Below, piece by piece: positions 35,053 to 43,980 of a stretch of 47,433 nucleotides of DNA. The notes under the pieces were generated by a model, which did no database searches, had not been told where the DNA came from, and was given only the letters and a program-made list of their open reading frames with translations. Position 1 is the first letter of the stretch; every line of letters begins with the position of its first letter. The translations under genes were made by a program, and so were the position numbers. Source of the DNA: Comamonadaceae bacterium CG2_30_57_122 (GTDB lineage: Bacteria > Pseudomonadota > Gammaproteobacteria > Burkholderiales > Burkholderiaceae_C); the NCBI GenBank assembly GCA_001871515.1, contig MNXW01000276.1:1-47433 (forward strand). The letters run 5' to 3'.

Positions 35053-35841
35053 TCAAGATTTCATGTGTTTCTTGATGGTGCTGGGGTCGCGGACGTGTAC
35101 TTTGTCCGCCTTCGCGATCTGCTGCGAATACCAAACGTCCGATTTGCCCGGACTCTTTTTAAGCAAAGCGCGGTACGCCTTTTGCCAAGTGGCGTACATG
35201 GCCTGCGTGTCGATCTTGCGTGCCTCTCGCTTGGCCGTGCTGGGCGTGTGGCGCGGGTCGGCGGTGGTGGCAGCATCGACCATTTGCCGAATCACTGCCT
35301 GGTCCAGCGTGAAGCTGCCATTCCCAAAACCGATGACATCTGTCAGTGGCATTGCATCCGCACCGACTACCAACGCCAAAGGCCCATGAATGCGCAAACA
35401 CAGCATCTGGGTGCGCTTGTTTCCTCTCGCCATGCCAATGGGTAGCAAACCGGCTTCAGATGCTTGAACGGTGCTGGGCTGCAAGCCCAGACTTGAGGCA
35501 ACAAATCCACAAACTGCCTGAGCATCGCAACGCCACAAGGCCAGCCGTGCAGCGGGGACGGGCACACGGTTGGTGTCGCTGCGCTTGTCACACACCACGA
35601 AGGACGTGACCGATCCGTTCGCGCGGGTCACCGTTTGCACGGGCATGCTGCAATCCTGTTCGCACCCGTCGCAAATTACGCTTTTGGCGGGGCGTGCTTT
35701 CAGCAACAAACCTTGTGACTTTAGGGCAGACACTGCCGCTGCGGGCCACTGGTTCAACTCTTCCGTGCTGACCGTGACGTATTCGCCAAGGCGCGCGCCT
35801 ATGCGGCCCAGCAACTCGATCAAGGCGGCTTGGGGTGTCAT
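35053..35841 (-). CDS. Unknown island protein B of a two-gene cassette (Cys motif, helical C-terminus)
   Basis: 262 residues. A short helical N-terminus (ALIELLGRIGARLGEYV) with a likely winged-helix feel (AAAVSALKSQGLLLKARPAK) is followed by a Cys group CDGCEQDC (about 57-64) and a further CDKR. The middle part has LWRCDAQAVCGFVASSLGLQ and IGMARGNKRTQMLCL. The C-terminal part is a strongly basic helical segment (MYATWQKAYRALLKKSPGKS, then DVWYSQQIAKADKVHVRD, ending STIKKHMKS) that looks like a helix-turn-helix. I do not know the family. Its ATG overlaps the stop of gene A (ATGA), and a terminator follows, so A and B form a closed two-gene unit. Confidence 0.7.
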   Translation of the reverse strand: MTPQAALIELLGRIGARLGEYVTVSTEELNQWPAAAVSALKSQGLLLKARPAKSVICDGCEQDCSMPVQTVTRANGSVTSFVVCDKRSDTNRVPVPAARLALWRCDAQAVCGFVASSLGLQPSTVQASEAGLLPIGMARGNKRTQMLCLRIHGPLALVVGADAMPLTDVIGFGNGSFTLDQAVIRQMVDAATTADPRHTPSTAKREARKIDTQAMYATWQKAYRALLKKSPGKSDVWYSQQIAKADKVHVRDPSTIKKHMKS

Positions 35842-37082
35842 TCCACCGTTGCAGTTGCAACAGTTGGGGCCGCATCCGCTGTGGCCACCTCTTCAGGTTC
35901 GCGCGGTTCAATGCCTGACGCACTGAGCATGTCACGTAGCTTCAGGCCCAGCTCGTCGTACTTGAGCGAGCAGGAGTTGGGGTAGGTGATATGGATGTTG
36001 ACCGTTTTGGGTGGCCGGTCGGCCTCCACCACCATCGACACGGCCAGGTCCACTTGGGTGACGCTGTACTGCGCCATGGGCATGGCGGTTTGGATGCGGT
36101 CCAGCAAGGCGTACACGGCTTGCGGGTCTTGGCTGGTGTCGGCTTCCAGCGAGATGCGTTCGCCTCGGGTGGCCCGTGACGACAGGCGCAGCTTCTTGAC
36201 GACAACGCTTTCGATGCCGCTGCCCAGCTCGTAGGTGAATTCAAAATTGCGCTGCCGCAGCGGCCCCAAGTCGTAAACGCGCGAGTCTTTGGGGTCGGGC
36301 GGCAGTTCGGGCAACTGCAGAATGGTTTCGGCAAACATGGCTTGCAGTGGCTCTATGGCTTTGTAGGAGCCGCGATAGTTCAGGTCCAGCGAACCTTCAG
36401 ACTGCGAGTAGACAAAGACAACCTCAAACGCCGGGTTGTGCGGGCGAATGCCAAACCGCCCGTTCACCCATTCGGGGCTTTGTTGCGAATAGTCTTCAGG
36501 GTAGGCAAAGAAGTAATCGAGGTCGCCCCGGCGAAAGGGCTCCACCACGCAGTTGTTGCCCCGACCCTCGGTGTGGTGAAAGTAGGTGCGGATGCGGTTG
36601 GCCAGCGCCTGGGTGCTGGTGGTGTCCACTCGCGCGGCGTTGTGCGGCAGGTTCTTGCGCTTGCGCCAGCGGGTCAGATTGTCGGCATGGTAGAAGTGCA
36701 TGGCACCACGCCAATACAGGTTGTGGTCCAGAAACGTGACCATGGCGCGCTCGAAGTGGTTGACCAGTGCGGCCAGCATTTCAGCGAAGGCAATGGCGGC
36801 GTTGGGGTCCACGTCTTGGTCCAGGTGCCATTTGGCTTCGTCCAGAATGGCGCGGCAACCCTTCTCGCAACTCATCTCAAAGACGTCGCGAAATTCGGCA
36901 TCCATGGTGTTGCGCTGGGCATCTGGCAAGGCCAGCCAAGCGGTAAACAACTCGTCGTGCCGGGTTTCGGACATGGCGGCAAAGTCGAACTCGCCAAACA
37001 CCGCACGCCCGGCAAAGTAGCGTGCCAACAGCGCGTTTGGCATGTGCCGAAAAAAGTCTCGGGTCGAGTAGTGACGGGTCAT
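35838..37082 (-). CDS. Unknown island protein A of a two-gene cassette
   Basis: 414 residues starting MTRHYSTRDFFRHMPNALLA. It is mostly soluble. The N-terminal half is helical and rich in aromatic residues (AMVTFLDHNLYWRGAMHFYH); the C-terminal half has mixed beta strands (FEVVFVYSQSEGSLDLNYRG; VVVKKLRLSSRA; AVSMVVEADRPPKTVNIHIT) and ends in an acidic/Thr-rich tail. I recognise no domain or catalytic motif. An open frame continues 77 codons further upstream, but it runs through the promoter of the divergent RHH gene, so I start at ATG 37082, preceded by GGAAAC. It is co-translated with protein B. Confidence 0.7.
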   Translation of the reverse strand: MTRHYSTRDFFRHMPNALLARYFAGRAVFGEFDFAAMSETRHDELFTAWLALPDAQRNTMDAEFRDVFEMSCEKGCRAILDEAKWHLDQDVDPNAAIAFAEMLAALVNHFERAMVTFLDHNLYWRGAMHFYHADNLTRWRKRKNLPHNAARVDTTSTQALANRIRTYFHHTEGRGNNCVVEPFRRGDLDYFFAYPEDYSQQSPEWVNGRFGIRPHNPAFEVVFVYSQSEGSLDLNYRGSYKAIEPLQAMFAETILQLPELPPDPKDSRVYDLGPLRQRNFEFTYELGSGIESVVVKKLRLSSRATRGERISLEADTSQDPQAVYALLDRIQTAMPMAQYSVTQVDLAVSMVVEADRPPKTVNIHITYPNSCSLKYDELGLKLRDMLSASGIEPREPEEVATADAAPTVATATVE

Positions 37083-37144
37083 GTTGTTTCCCTGCTCGAC
37101 GGTGAAATCAGCGTGGAACTCCACGCCATCGGACGCCTCTGAGC

Positions 37145-37192
37145 TTTGTTGTACAGTGCAGTATATCCACAGTACATATGCTGTATGGAGTA
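37145..37192 (+). promoter_or_regulatory. Promoter and possible operator of the restriction operon
   Basis: TTGTAC (37149-37154) and TACATA (37173-37178), 18 bases apart, fit a sigma-70 promoter. The related half-sites ACAGTGCAGTAT (37153-37164) and ACAGTACATATGCTGTA (37170-37186) are candidate RHH operators. GGAG (37187-37190) precedes the ATG at 37198. Confidence 0.5.
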
Positions 37193-37197
37193 ACACC

Positions 37198-37410
37198 ATG
37201 GCCTCCACCAAAACCACCACATTGACTTTTCGTATTGAGCCGGGGCTGAAAGAAGCGGTGCGCGCCGCCGCTGAGCTGGAACACCGGAGCATTGCCAACA
37301 TGATTGAAATCATGATTCGGGACTATTGCGGGCGGGTGGGTGTGCCGATTCAGGAACTAGCCAAGCCCCTTGAGAGCAGCCCAAAGCGCAAAGCAGCTAA
37401 GAAACTATGA
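37198..37410 (+). CDS. Ribbon-helix-helix regulator, first gene of the restriction operon
   Basis: A 70-residue protein: MASTKTTTLTFRIEPGLKEA, then AELEHRSIANMIEIMIRDY. It has the Arc/CopG-type fold: an N-terminal strand with alternating Thr/Leu/Thr/Phe/Arg contacts, then helices A and B. The basic C-terminal tail is KPLESSPKRKAAKKL. Its stop overlaps the mod start (ATGA), so it is translationally coupled to the methyltransferase. Likely job: autoregulation of the operon, as with restriction controller proteins, though those are usually HTH (C proteins) rather than RHH. A toxin-antitoxin antitoxin is an alternative, but no toxin is adjacent. Confidence 0.82.
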   Translation: MASTKTTTLTFRIEPGLKEAVRAAAELEHRSIANMIEIMIRDYCGRVGVPIQELAKPLESSPKRKAAKKL

Positions 37411-39356
37411 CTAACCAAACAATCGACCCTGTGGGTATTGACCAGTCGCCCGATCCCGCTGCGCAGCGGCGCGCCCAATTGGCGGCATTGATTCCCGAGG
37501 CCTTTTCCGAAGGTCAGCTCGACGTATCCGCCCTCAAGCGCGCGCTCGGGGGCGAAGCCCTGATTGAAGGCGGGGAACGCTATGCCCTCACCTGGGCGGG
37601 CAAGGCCAATGCCTACAAAGTCCTGCAAACACCTTCCCGCGCCACTTTGCGGCCCCAACGCGACCTGTCGGTCAATTTCGATGAGGCGCAGCATGTTTTC
37701 ATTGAGGGTGAAAATCTGGAAGTGCTGAAGGTCTTGCAGAAGGCCTATTTCGGCAAGGTCAAGTTGATCTACATTGACCCGCCTTACAACACCGGGTCTG
37801 ACAGTTTCATTTACCCCGACCGTTTTCAGGAAAGCAAGGAAGACTACCTGCGCCGCATCAATGACCTGAGCGATGACGGCATCCTGATGCGCGAAGGTTT
37901 CTTTCGCAAGAACAGCAAGGAAAGCGGGCATTACCACAGCAACTGGCTATCGATGATGCTGCCGCGTTTGTACATTGCGCGGAATCTGTTGCGTGACGAT
38001 GGCGTTATTTTTGTATCCTGTGACGATAACGAGGTTCATAACCTGAGATGCCTCATGAATGAGGTTTTCGGAGAGGACTGTTTCGCGGGGCAGATACCTG
38101 TTGTGAATAACCTCAAAGGCCGAAACGACCGCAAGTACATTGCGACTGCACACGAATATTTACTGATGTATGCGAAACCGGACTTTGAGTCTTTGGGATT
38201 GCCGCTCACGAGCAAGCAAGTGGGTGAATACAAGCAAGAAGATGAAGCTGGCCTCAAATTTCAGTGGCGTGATCTTAGGAAACGGGGTGGAGCCGATACA
38301 AAGGCACTTCGCCCCAAACTTCATTTCCCGGTCCATGTTGATCCCGATACGGGGGATTGCGCGATGGATAGGTCTGAGAAATATTCTGTAGAAGTCCGAC
38401 CAACCAAGGGAGATGACACGGACGGATGTTGGCGTTGGGGGTATTCGAAAGTAAAGCAGTCTGTGTCGGCTCTTCGCGGAGCAAAAGTCGAAGGTAAGGA
38501 GCGCTGGAATATTAGTTATCGGGTTTATTTAGAAGCCGATGGAAAGATGCGCGTTTCTAAGCCAAAGTCGGTATGGTTTGGCCCTGAGTTATCCACTGAC
38601 GCTGCGACTAAAGCTTTGAAAGGACTGATACCCGAAGTCGCTGATTTCACTCCCAAGCCTGTTGATCTCCTGAAGGCAATCATTCATCAGTCTATGGAGG
38701 AGGACGATCTCGCAATTGATTTTTTCTCTGGGTCATGCACTTTTGCTCAGGCAATGCTGGAGTTGAATCAGGCTGAGGATGTCAATCGATCGTTTATCTG
38801 CGCCCAGCTTCCAGAGAGCATCGATGCTCAATCGGCGTTGGGTTTAGCTGGATTCACTTCGATTGCACAGCTAGGGCGCACGCGGATCGTACGAGTGATT
38901 GAAGCCATGAAGGGATCTGCCGATTTGGCGACGCCAGCGACGGGAGTCCAAGGCTTTAAATCATTCCTTCTTTCTCCTTCCAATTTCAAACAATGGCGCG
39001 GCGACGGCATCGACACACCTGAACAACTGGCAGAACAAATGCTGATGTTTGCCAAGTCTGAAAAGCAAGGCGCAGCGGTGGAGCACATGCTTTACGAGTT
39101 GTTGCTGAAGTTCGGTCAAGAGCTGACCACGCCGGTTGAGCCGCTGGACGTTGCTGGTGGCAAGGTCTACGCCATCCATGGTCGAAAAATGCTGTTTGTG
39201 CTGGAGGCGTTTACCGATGCGATGATTCAGCCGCTGGTGGCGTTGAAGCCGCGCGAGATCATTGCGATTGATGGTGTTTTCCAAGATTGCGACCCGCTCA
39301 AGACCAATCTCGATTTGCAGTGCCGCGACGCTGGTATCAAGTTCACTTGTCTATGA
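37407..39356 (+). CDS. mod: Type III restriction-modification methyltransferase subunit (Mod)
   Basis: A 649-residue beta-group N6-adenine methyltransferase. Catalytic motif IV is DPPYNTG (about residue 123) in KLIYIDPPYNTGSDSF, and the SAM motif I FFSGSCTFAQAM is at about 438. In the normal order for this class, IV precedes I, with the target-recognition domain between (about 215-430). SNWLSMMLPRLYIARNLL and the FVSCDDNE segment are typical of Mod. Mod alone methylates; Mod2Res1-2 cleaves. The recognition segment (about 38020-38980) appears less GC-rich and has different codon use than the flanks, suggesting exchange of the recognition domain. Confidence 0.93.
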   Translation: MTNQTIDPVGIDQSPDPAAQRRAQLAALIPEAFSEGQLDVSALKRALGGEALIEGGERYALTWAGKANAYKVLQTPSRATLRPQRDLSVNFDEAQHVFIEGENLEVLKVLQKAYFGKVKLIYIDPPYNTGSDSFIYPDRFQESKEDYLRRINDLSDDGILMREGFFRKNSKESGHYHSNWLSMMLPRLYIARNLLRDDGVIFVSCDDNEVHNLRCLMNEVFGEDCFAGQIPVVNNLKGRNDRKYIATAHEYLLMYAKPDFESLGLPLTSKQVGEYKQEDEAGLKFQWRDLRKRGGADTKALRPKLHFPVHVDPDTGDCAMDRSEKYSVEVRPTKGDDTDGCWRWGYSKVKQSVSALRGAKVEGKERWNISYRVYLEADGKMRVSKPKSVWFGPELSTDAATKALKGLIPEVADFTPKPVDLLKAIIHQSMEEDDLAIDFFSGSCTFAQAMLELNQAEDVNRSFICAQLPESIDAQSALGLAGFTSIAQLGRTRIVRVIEAMKGSADLATPATGVQGFKSFLLSPSNFKQWRGDGIDTPEQLAEQMLMFAKSEKQGAAVEHMLYELLLKFGQELTTPVEPLDVAGGKVYAIHGRKMLFVLEAFTDAMIQPLVALKPREIIAIDGVFQDCDPLKTNLDLQCRDAGIKFTCL

Positions 39357-39365
39357 GGCCGCACC

Positions 39366-40448
39366 ATGTCTAATGTTCGCTCCTTGACCGTGACCGGTTA
39401 CAAGTCCATCCGCGAACTGCGGGAGTTTCCCCTTAGAGACCTGAATGTGCTCATAGGAGCGAATGGCGCTGGCAAGAGTAATTTCATTGGCTTGTTTCGT
39501 CTTTTGAATGAAATCGTTGAAGAACGTTTGCAGCTTTTTGTCCAAACGCAGGGTGGGCCGGACGCGATGTTGCATGGTGGGCGCACGCACACGGAGCGGG
39601 TGCACGCTGAGTTCTACTTTGCCAAGAATGGCTACAAGTTTGACTTGGTTCCGACTTCAGATAACCGACTGGTGTTTGAGAATGAGCAGAGTTGGTATTC
39701 GGGTGAAATACGTCCTGGTTCATACAGCGCCTCTCTTGGTTCTGGGCATGAGGAATCCAAACTCAAAGCCGCAACGGATAGCTACTCGCCGTATGTGCGA
39801 TCCTCGGTGACCAATTGGCGCGTCTACCATTTTCACGACACCAGCGAGCGCGCCAAGGTCAAGCAAAAACACGCGGCCAACGACAATCTGCGCCTGAAGC
39901 CGGATGCAGCCAATTTGGCGGCCTATTTGCGCATGCTCAAGCAAGACCACGAACCCGAGTACCTGAATATCGTTGGAACCATTCGATTGGTGGCTCCATT
40001 TTTTGATGATTTTGTGCATCGCCCAGGGGAGGTGGAAACGGTTGAATTGGAGTGGTTGCAAAAGGGCAATCCAGACACGCCGTACAAGGCGCACATGCTG
40101 TCTGATGGCACCTTGCGTTTCATTTGCTTGACCACGCTATTGCTTCAGCCCTCAGACAAGCTACCTGAAACGGTGTTGATCGATGAGCCGGAGTTGGGTT
40201 TGCATCCCTATGCCATTTCTGTGCTGGCTGACATGTTCAAGCAGGTTGCTGAAAAGCGGCAATTGATTGTGTCGACCCAGTCCGTAGAGCTGCTGAACGA
40301 ATTGACCCCGGAAGACGTAATCGTGGTCGATCAAGTAGATGGCGCATCAACCTTCCGCCGCTATACACAGGATGAGCTTTCTGGCTGGCTGGAGCAGTAT
40401 TCCATGGGTGAGCTGTGGAAGCGCAATGTGCTGGGCGGGAGGCCGTGA
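39366..40448 (+). CDS. AAA ATPase (AAA_21/OLD-like), inserted in the restriction operon
   Basis: A 360-residue ABC-type ATPase. The N-terminal strand is SLTVTGYKSIRELREF, Walker A IGANGAGKSNFIG (about 31-43), a signature-like LSDGTLRFICL (about 245-255), Walker B VLIDEPELGLHP (about 270-281) and the His switch replaced by STQSVELLNEL. This is the AAA_21/AAA_15 layout of OLD, RloA/AbiLi and related defence ATPases, without a fused TOPRIM; the partner encoded next may supply it. It lies 9 bases after mod, and its stop overlaps the next ATG (TGATG). Confidence 0.88.
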   Translation: MSNVRSLTVTGYKSIRELREFPLRDLNVLIGANGAGKSNFIGLFRLLNEIVEERLQLFVQTQGGPDAMLHGGRTHTERVHAEFYFAKNGYKFDLVPTSDNRLVFENEQSWYSGEIRPGSYSASLGSGHEESKLKAATDSYSPYVRSSVTNWRVYHFHDTSERAKVKQKHAANDNLRLKPDAANLAAYLRMLKQDHEPEYLNIVGTIRLVAPFFDDFVHRPGEVETVELEWLQKGNPDTPYKAHMLSDGTLRFICLTTLLLQPSDKLPETVLIDEPELGLHPYAISVLADMFKQVAEKRQLIVSTQSVELLNELTPEDVIVVDQVDGASTFRRYTQDELSGWLEQYSMGELWKRNVLGGRP

Positions 40449-41128
40449 TGGTGGAGGTCGTCGTTTTTGCCGAAGGGCCAACCGAAGAACAGTTCATCAA
40501 GCGCCTGGTGGCCCCAGCCCTGCGCCACTTGCAGGTGTTCGTGAAGCCGCAAATGCTCAAGACTTCGCAGGAGGCGCAGGGTGGGGCGATCAACTTTGAC
40601 CGCTTGAAGTTCAACGCCCGCAATACCCTGCGGCAGAATCCTAAATGCGTGCTCACCACGCTACTTGATTTGTATGGGTTGGATACGACATTCCCTGGTT
40701 TCGTGGAAGCGAAGGCCAAGCCCGATATGGACAGTCGGGTAAAGCACCTCAATGCGAAGTTGCATGAGGCATTGGTGGCGTATGTGGGCTGTAGGCCAGA
40801 GCGTTTCATCGCGCATATCCAGCCCTATGAATATGAAGGCTTGCTGTTTTCAGACCCCCAGGCGCTGGCGCAGACCGAGCCGGGTTGGTTGGCCAGCTTG
40901 CAAGAATTGGCAAGAGTGCGGGCGGCGTTTCCGACCCCGGAACACATCAACGACAGTATCGAAACCAAGCCCTCGCGGCGACTCGAACAGTTGCTGCGGC
41001 CCGGCTATAAAAAAACACGTCACGGGCCGTTGGCAGCCGAGCGAGTGACATTGGCCACCATGGAAAAGGAGTGCCCGCATTTTCGCGGCTGGATGGATAG
41101 CCTGCGCAATTTGGGAGGTGCCGTTTGA
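40448..41128 (+). CDS. DUF4276-family protein (TOPRIM-like partner of the ATPase)
   Basis: A 226-residue protein with EGPTEEQFIKRLVAPAL (about 9-25; the EGxTE motif resembles the TOPRIM catalytic Glu), the middle VLTTLLDLYGLDTTFPGF, and the family's FIAHIQPYEYEGLLFSDPQA (about 125-145). It ends in TLATMEKECPHFRGWMDSL. DUF4276 proteins often follow AAA_21-type ATPases in abortive-infection-like pairs (compare AbiLi/AbiLii, RloA/RloB). I take this as the nuclease-like partner; the biochemistry is inferred. The ATG at 40448 overlaps the ATPase stop. The gene's stop overlaps the res start (TGATG). Confidence 0.82.
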   Translation: MVEVVVFAEGPTEEQFIKRLVAPALRHLQVFVKPQMLKTSQEAQGGAINFDRLKFNARNTLRQNPKCVLTTLLDLYGLDTTFPGFVEAKAKPDMDSRVKHLNAKLHEALVAYVGCRPERFIAHIQPYEYEGLLFSDPQALAQTEPGWLASLQELARVRAAFPTPEHINDSIETKPSRRLEQLLRPGYKKTRHGPLAAERVTLATMEKECPHFRGWMDSLRNLGGAV

Positions 41129-43917
41129 TGAAGCTTCAATTCGATGCAAACCAGGATTACCAGCTCGAACCCATTCGTGCCGTGGTGGCGCTGTTCGAGG
41201 GGCAGCCGGATGCCTCGCATATATCCGTGTCACGGGACGATGAGCTTTCGAGTTTGAAACTGACCGAAATTGGCGTGGCGAACCAGCGCGTCATCACCGA
41301 TGCGCAGTGGCTGAAAAACCTGAACGCTGTGCAGAAAGCACAGGGCATTGAGTCGTCCGCTGCACTCGAGATAATCACATTGGACGACGGCACCCCTCTG
41401 GTTTCGCCGTTCGGGGCCTTCCCTAACTTCACTGTGGAGATGGAGACTGGCACCGGCAAGACCTATGTTTACCTGCGAACGGTGTATGAGCTCTCTAAGA
41501 CCTACGGCTTCAAGAAGTTCGTGATTGTGGTGCCGTCCGTGGCCATCCGTGAAGGCGTGCTCAAGAGCCTGCAAATCACCAAGGAGCACTTTCAGACGCT
41601 GTATGACTACGAGCGCGTTGAATTCACGGTGTACGACTCTACCAGGGTCAATCAGCTACGCAATTTTTCGCTTTCAAATGCGATCCAGATTTTGGTCATC
41701 AACATTGATGCCTTCGCCAAGGACTCTACCGAGGCCAATAGTGATGCCGTCGCAAAAAAGGCCAAAAAGAGCAAGGGCAACGTCATCAACCAGGTGCGCG
41801 AAACGGGCATCAAACCGATTGAATTTATTCAGGCAGCGAACCCTATCGTGATTCTGGACGAGCCGCAGAATCTGGAGACCGACAACCGCAAGCTGGCCCT
41901 TGCCCGGTTAGCGCCAATGTGTACGTTGCGCTATTCGGCCACACACCGCAATACCTATAACCTGATCCATTCCCTGGACCCGGTGCGCGCCTACGAACTA
42001 GGTTTGGTCAAGCAGATTGGCGTGGATTCAGTGATTGAATTGAAGGATGCCAACCAAGCTTTTGTCGAGGTGGAAGGCTTTAAGACCGGTGCGCGCAGTG
42101 TGTCGGCCAAGCTCTCGATCTGGGTCAATCTGGCGCAAGGCCCCGCGAAAAAGAGCGTCACAGTGAAGAATGGGGAAGACCTTTACAAGCTCTCGAATCA
42201 GCGCGAAATTTACCGCGATGGCTTCATCGTCAATGAGATCGACGCGGGTGAGGGCTTTGTTACCTTTGCCAATGATGTCAAGGTGCGCGCAGGCAGCCCG
42301 CATGGTGCGCTGACCGATGTCATTCTGCGCATGCAAATTGAGGCCACCGTGCGCCGTCATTTTGAGAAGGCGCAGAAGCTGCACCCGATGGGTATCAAGG
42401 TGTTGTCGGTGTTCTTCATTGACCGGGTGACCAATTACCGGGTCTATGGAGAGGACGGCGCGGCGACTCATGGCAAGTTCGCTGAATGGTTTGAAGAGAT
42501 TTACGAGCAATACCGTGCAAAGCCTGAATATGCAGGACTGATGGTCCATGACGGCGTGGAAGTCCACAACGGCTATTTTTCTCAGGATAAGCGCGCCGTG
42601 TCACCTTTCGAGACTGTGACCGGCAAGACGAATGCCGATGCCGAATCAAGCACGTTTGAACTCATCATGCGCGACAAAGAGAGGCTGCTGGACTTGGCAG
42701 AACCTCTGGCCTTTATCTTCAGTCACTCCGCGCTGCGCGAAGGCTGGGACAACCCGAACGTATTTCAGATTTGCACCTTGGCCGAATCCAGTTCGGAGAT
42801 CAAGAAGCGCCAGGAGATTGGACGTGGCCTGCGTCTGTGTGTGAATAAAGATGGCGAGCGTGTGCGCGACCGTGCCATCAATCGCTTGACCGTGATTGCC
42901 AATGAAAGTTACGAAGACTTTGCCAACCAGTTGCAGACGGAGATGGTCGAGGCGGGCGTGAAGTTCAAGCGCGAGATGGTGCAGAACGAGCGTGACAAGG
43001 TGACTGTGCGTTTGCGCAAGGGCTACGACACGGACAACCAGTTTTTGGCGCTGTGGGAAAAGATTCGGGCGCGCACCCGTTACCGCGTTCAGTACAAAAC
43101 GAGCGAATTGATTGCCAAGGCGGCGAGCCGCATCAACACGAAGATGCCGGTTATTGAACGCCCTAAGGTGGCGCTGACCCGTGCCGATATTGCCATCAAT
43201 GCGACTGGTGTCGCAGGCAAGCAGACTGGCTTTCGGACGCAGACGGTGGACGTGAAATATGCGATGCCAGATTTTGTAGGCCAGGTGCAGGCGAAGACGG
43301 GGTTGGCAAAGTCCACCGTGGCGCGCATTCTGCTCGATTCCGGGCGATTGGCGGATGCCGTGAATAACCCGCAGGCGTTTGTGGATCAGGCGGCGGAACT
43401 GGTGAACGCGGAGAAACGTGAGTTTCTGGTGTACGGCGACGGTTCCGAGGGCAGCGGCGTCCAATACGTGAAGATGGACGATGCCTTCTATGAAATGCGC
43501 CGGTTCGAGGCCAGTGATTTGATGGATGTATTCGCGGCCAACGTGCGCGCAGTAGAAAAACAAGAGAAAACGCTGTTCTCGCATATTGTCATCGACTCAA
43601 ATTCTGGCCCGGAGCGCCTCTTTGCACAGGCTTGCGAAGACAACGACGACGTGTTGTTTTATATCAAGCTGCCGCGCTGGTTTCAGATTGAAACCCCGGT
43701 CGGCCCGTACAACCCCGATTGGGCCTTGGCTTACCGAAATGACAAGGTGCTGTACTTTGTGGCTGAAACCAAGAAAACCGGCAATACCGATCATGTTCAG
43801 CTAGGCATGCTGCGCCCGCTTGAAGACTTGCACATTGAGTGTGGCAAGCGGCACTTCAAAAATTTTGAGCAGGTAACCTTTAAGGTCGTTAGCTCACTGA
43901 CGGAATTGGTGGCTTGA
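41128..43917 (+). CDS. res: Type III restriction-modification endonuclease/helicase subunit (Res)
   Basis: 929 residues. The SF2 helicase motor has Walker A METGTGKTYVYLRTVYEL (about 107-124), motif II ILDEPQNLE (about 245-253), motif III LRYSATHRNT and motif VI QEIGRGLRLCVN. The C-terminal PD-(D/E)xK nuclease contains YNPDWALAYRNDKVLYFVAE and TKKTGN (about 865-890; Asp then Glu-x-Lys). All catalytic motifs are intact, so the system is probably active. It overlaps the DUF4276 gene and is last in the operon. A GGGAGGG/CCCTCCC hairpin (43927-43951) follows between it and the convergent integrase gene. Confidence 0.94.
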   Translation: MKLQFDANQDYQLEPIRAVVALFEGQPDASHISVSRDDELSSLKLTEIGVANQRVITDAQWLKNLNAVQKAQGIESSAALEIITLDDGTPLVSPFGAFPNFTVEMETGTGKTYVYLRTVYELSKTYGFKKFVIVVPSVAIREGVLKSLQITKEHFQTLYDYERVEFTVYDSTRVNQLRNFSLSNAIQILVINIDAFAKDSTEANSDAVAKKAKKSKGNVINQVRETGIKPIEFIQAANPIVILDEPQNLETDNRKLALARLAPMCTLRYSATHRNTYNLIHSLDPVRAYELGLVKQIGVDSVIELKDANQAFVEVEGFKTGARSVSAKLSIWVNLAQGPAKKSVTVKNGEDLYKLSNQREIYRDGFIVNEIDAGEGFVTFANDVKVRAGSPHGALTDVILRMQIEATVRRHFEKAQKLHPMGIKVLSVFFIDRVTNYRVYGEDGAATHGKFAEWFEEIYEQYRAKPEYAGLMVHDGVEVHNGYFSQDKRAVSPFETVTGKTNADAESSTFELIMRDKERLLDLAEPLAFIFSHSALREGWDNPNVFQICTLAESSSEIKKRQEIGRGLRLCVNKDGERVRDRAINRLTVIANESYEDFANQLQTEMVEAGVKFKREMVQNERDKVTVRLRKGYDTDNQFLALWEKIRARTRYRVQYKTSELIAKAASRINTKMPVIERPKVALTRADIAINATGVAGKQTGFRTQTVDVKYAMPDFVGQVQAKTGLAKSTVARILLDSGRLADAVNNPQAFVDQAAELVNAEKREFLVYGDGSEGSGVQYVKMDDAFYEMRRFEASDLMDVFAANVRAVEKQEKTLFSHIVIDSNSGPERLFAQACEDNDDVLFYIKLPRWFQIETPVGPYNPDWALAYRNDKVLYFVAETKKTGNTDHVQLGMLRPLEDLHIECGKRHFKNFEQVTFKVVSSLTELVA

Positions 43918-43980
43918 GGGGCGCAAGGGAGGGGGACAAGTTGACCCTCCCCTTGAGTGCGGGTTTGACACGCCACGCGT

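Noticed and set aside
34880-35445. Plus-strand frames opposite protein B
   Set aside because: Antisense to a gene with overlap-coupled neighbour and terminator; no independent support.
43927-43951. Terminator between res and the integrase
   Set aside because: A GGGAGGG/CCCTCCC stem exists but no T-run follows on either side; kept only as a remark under res.
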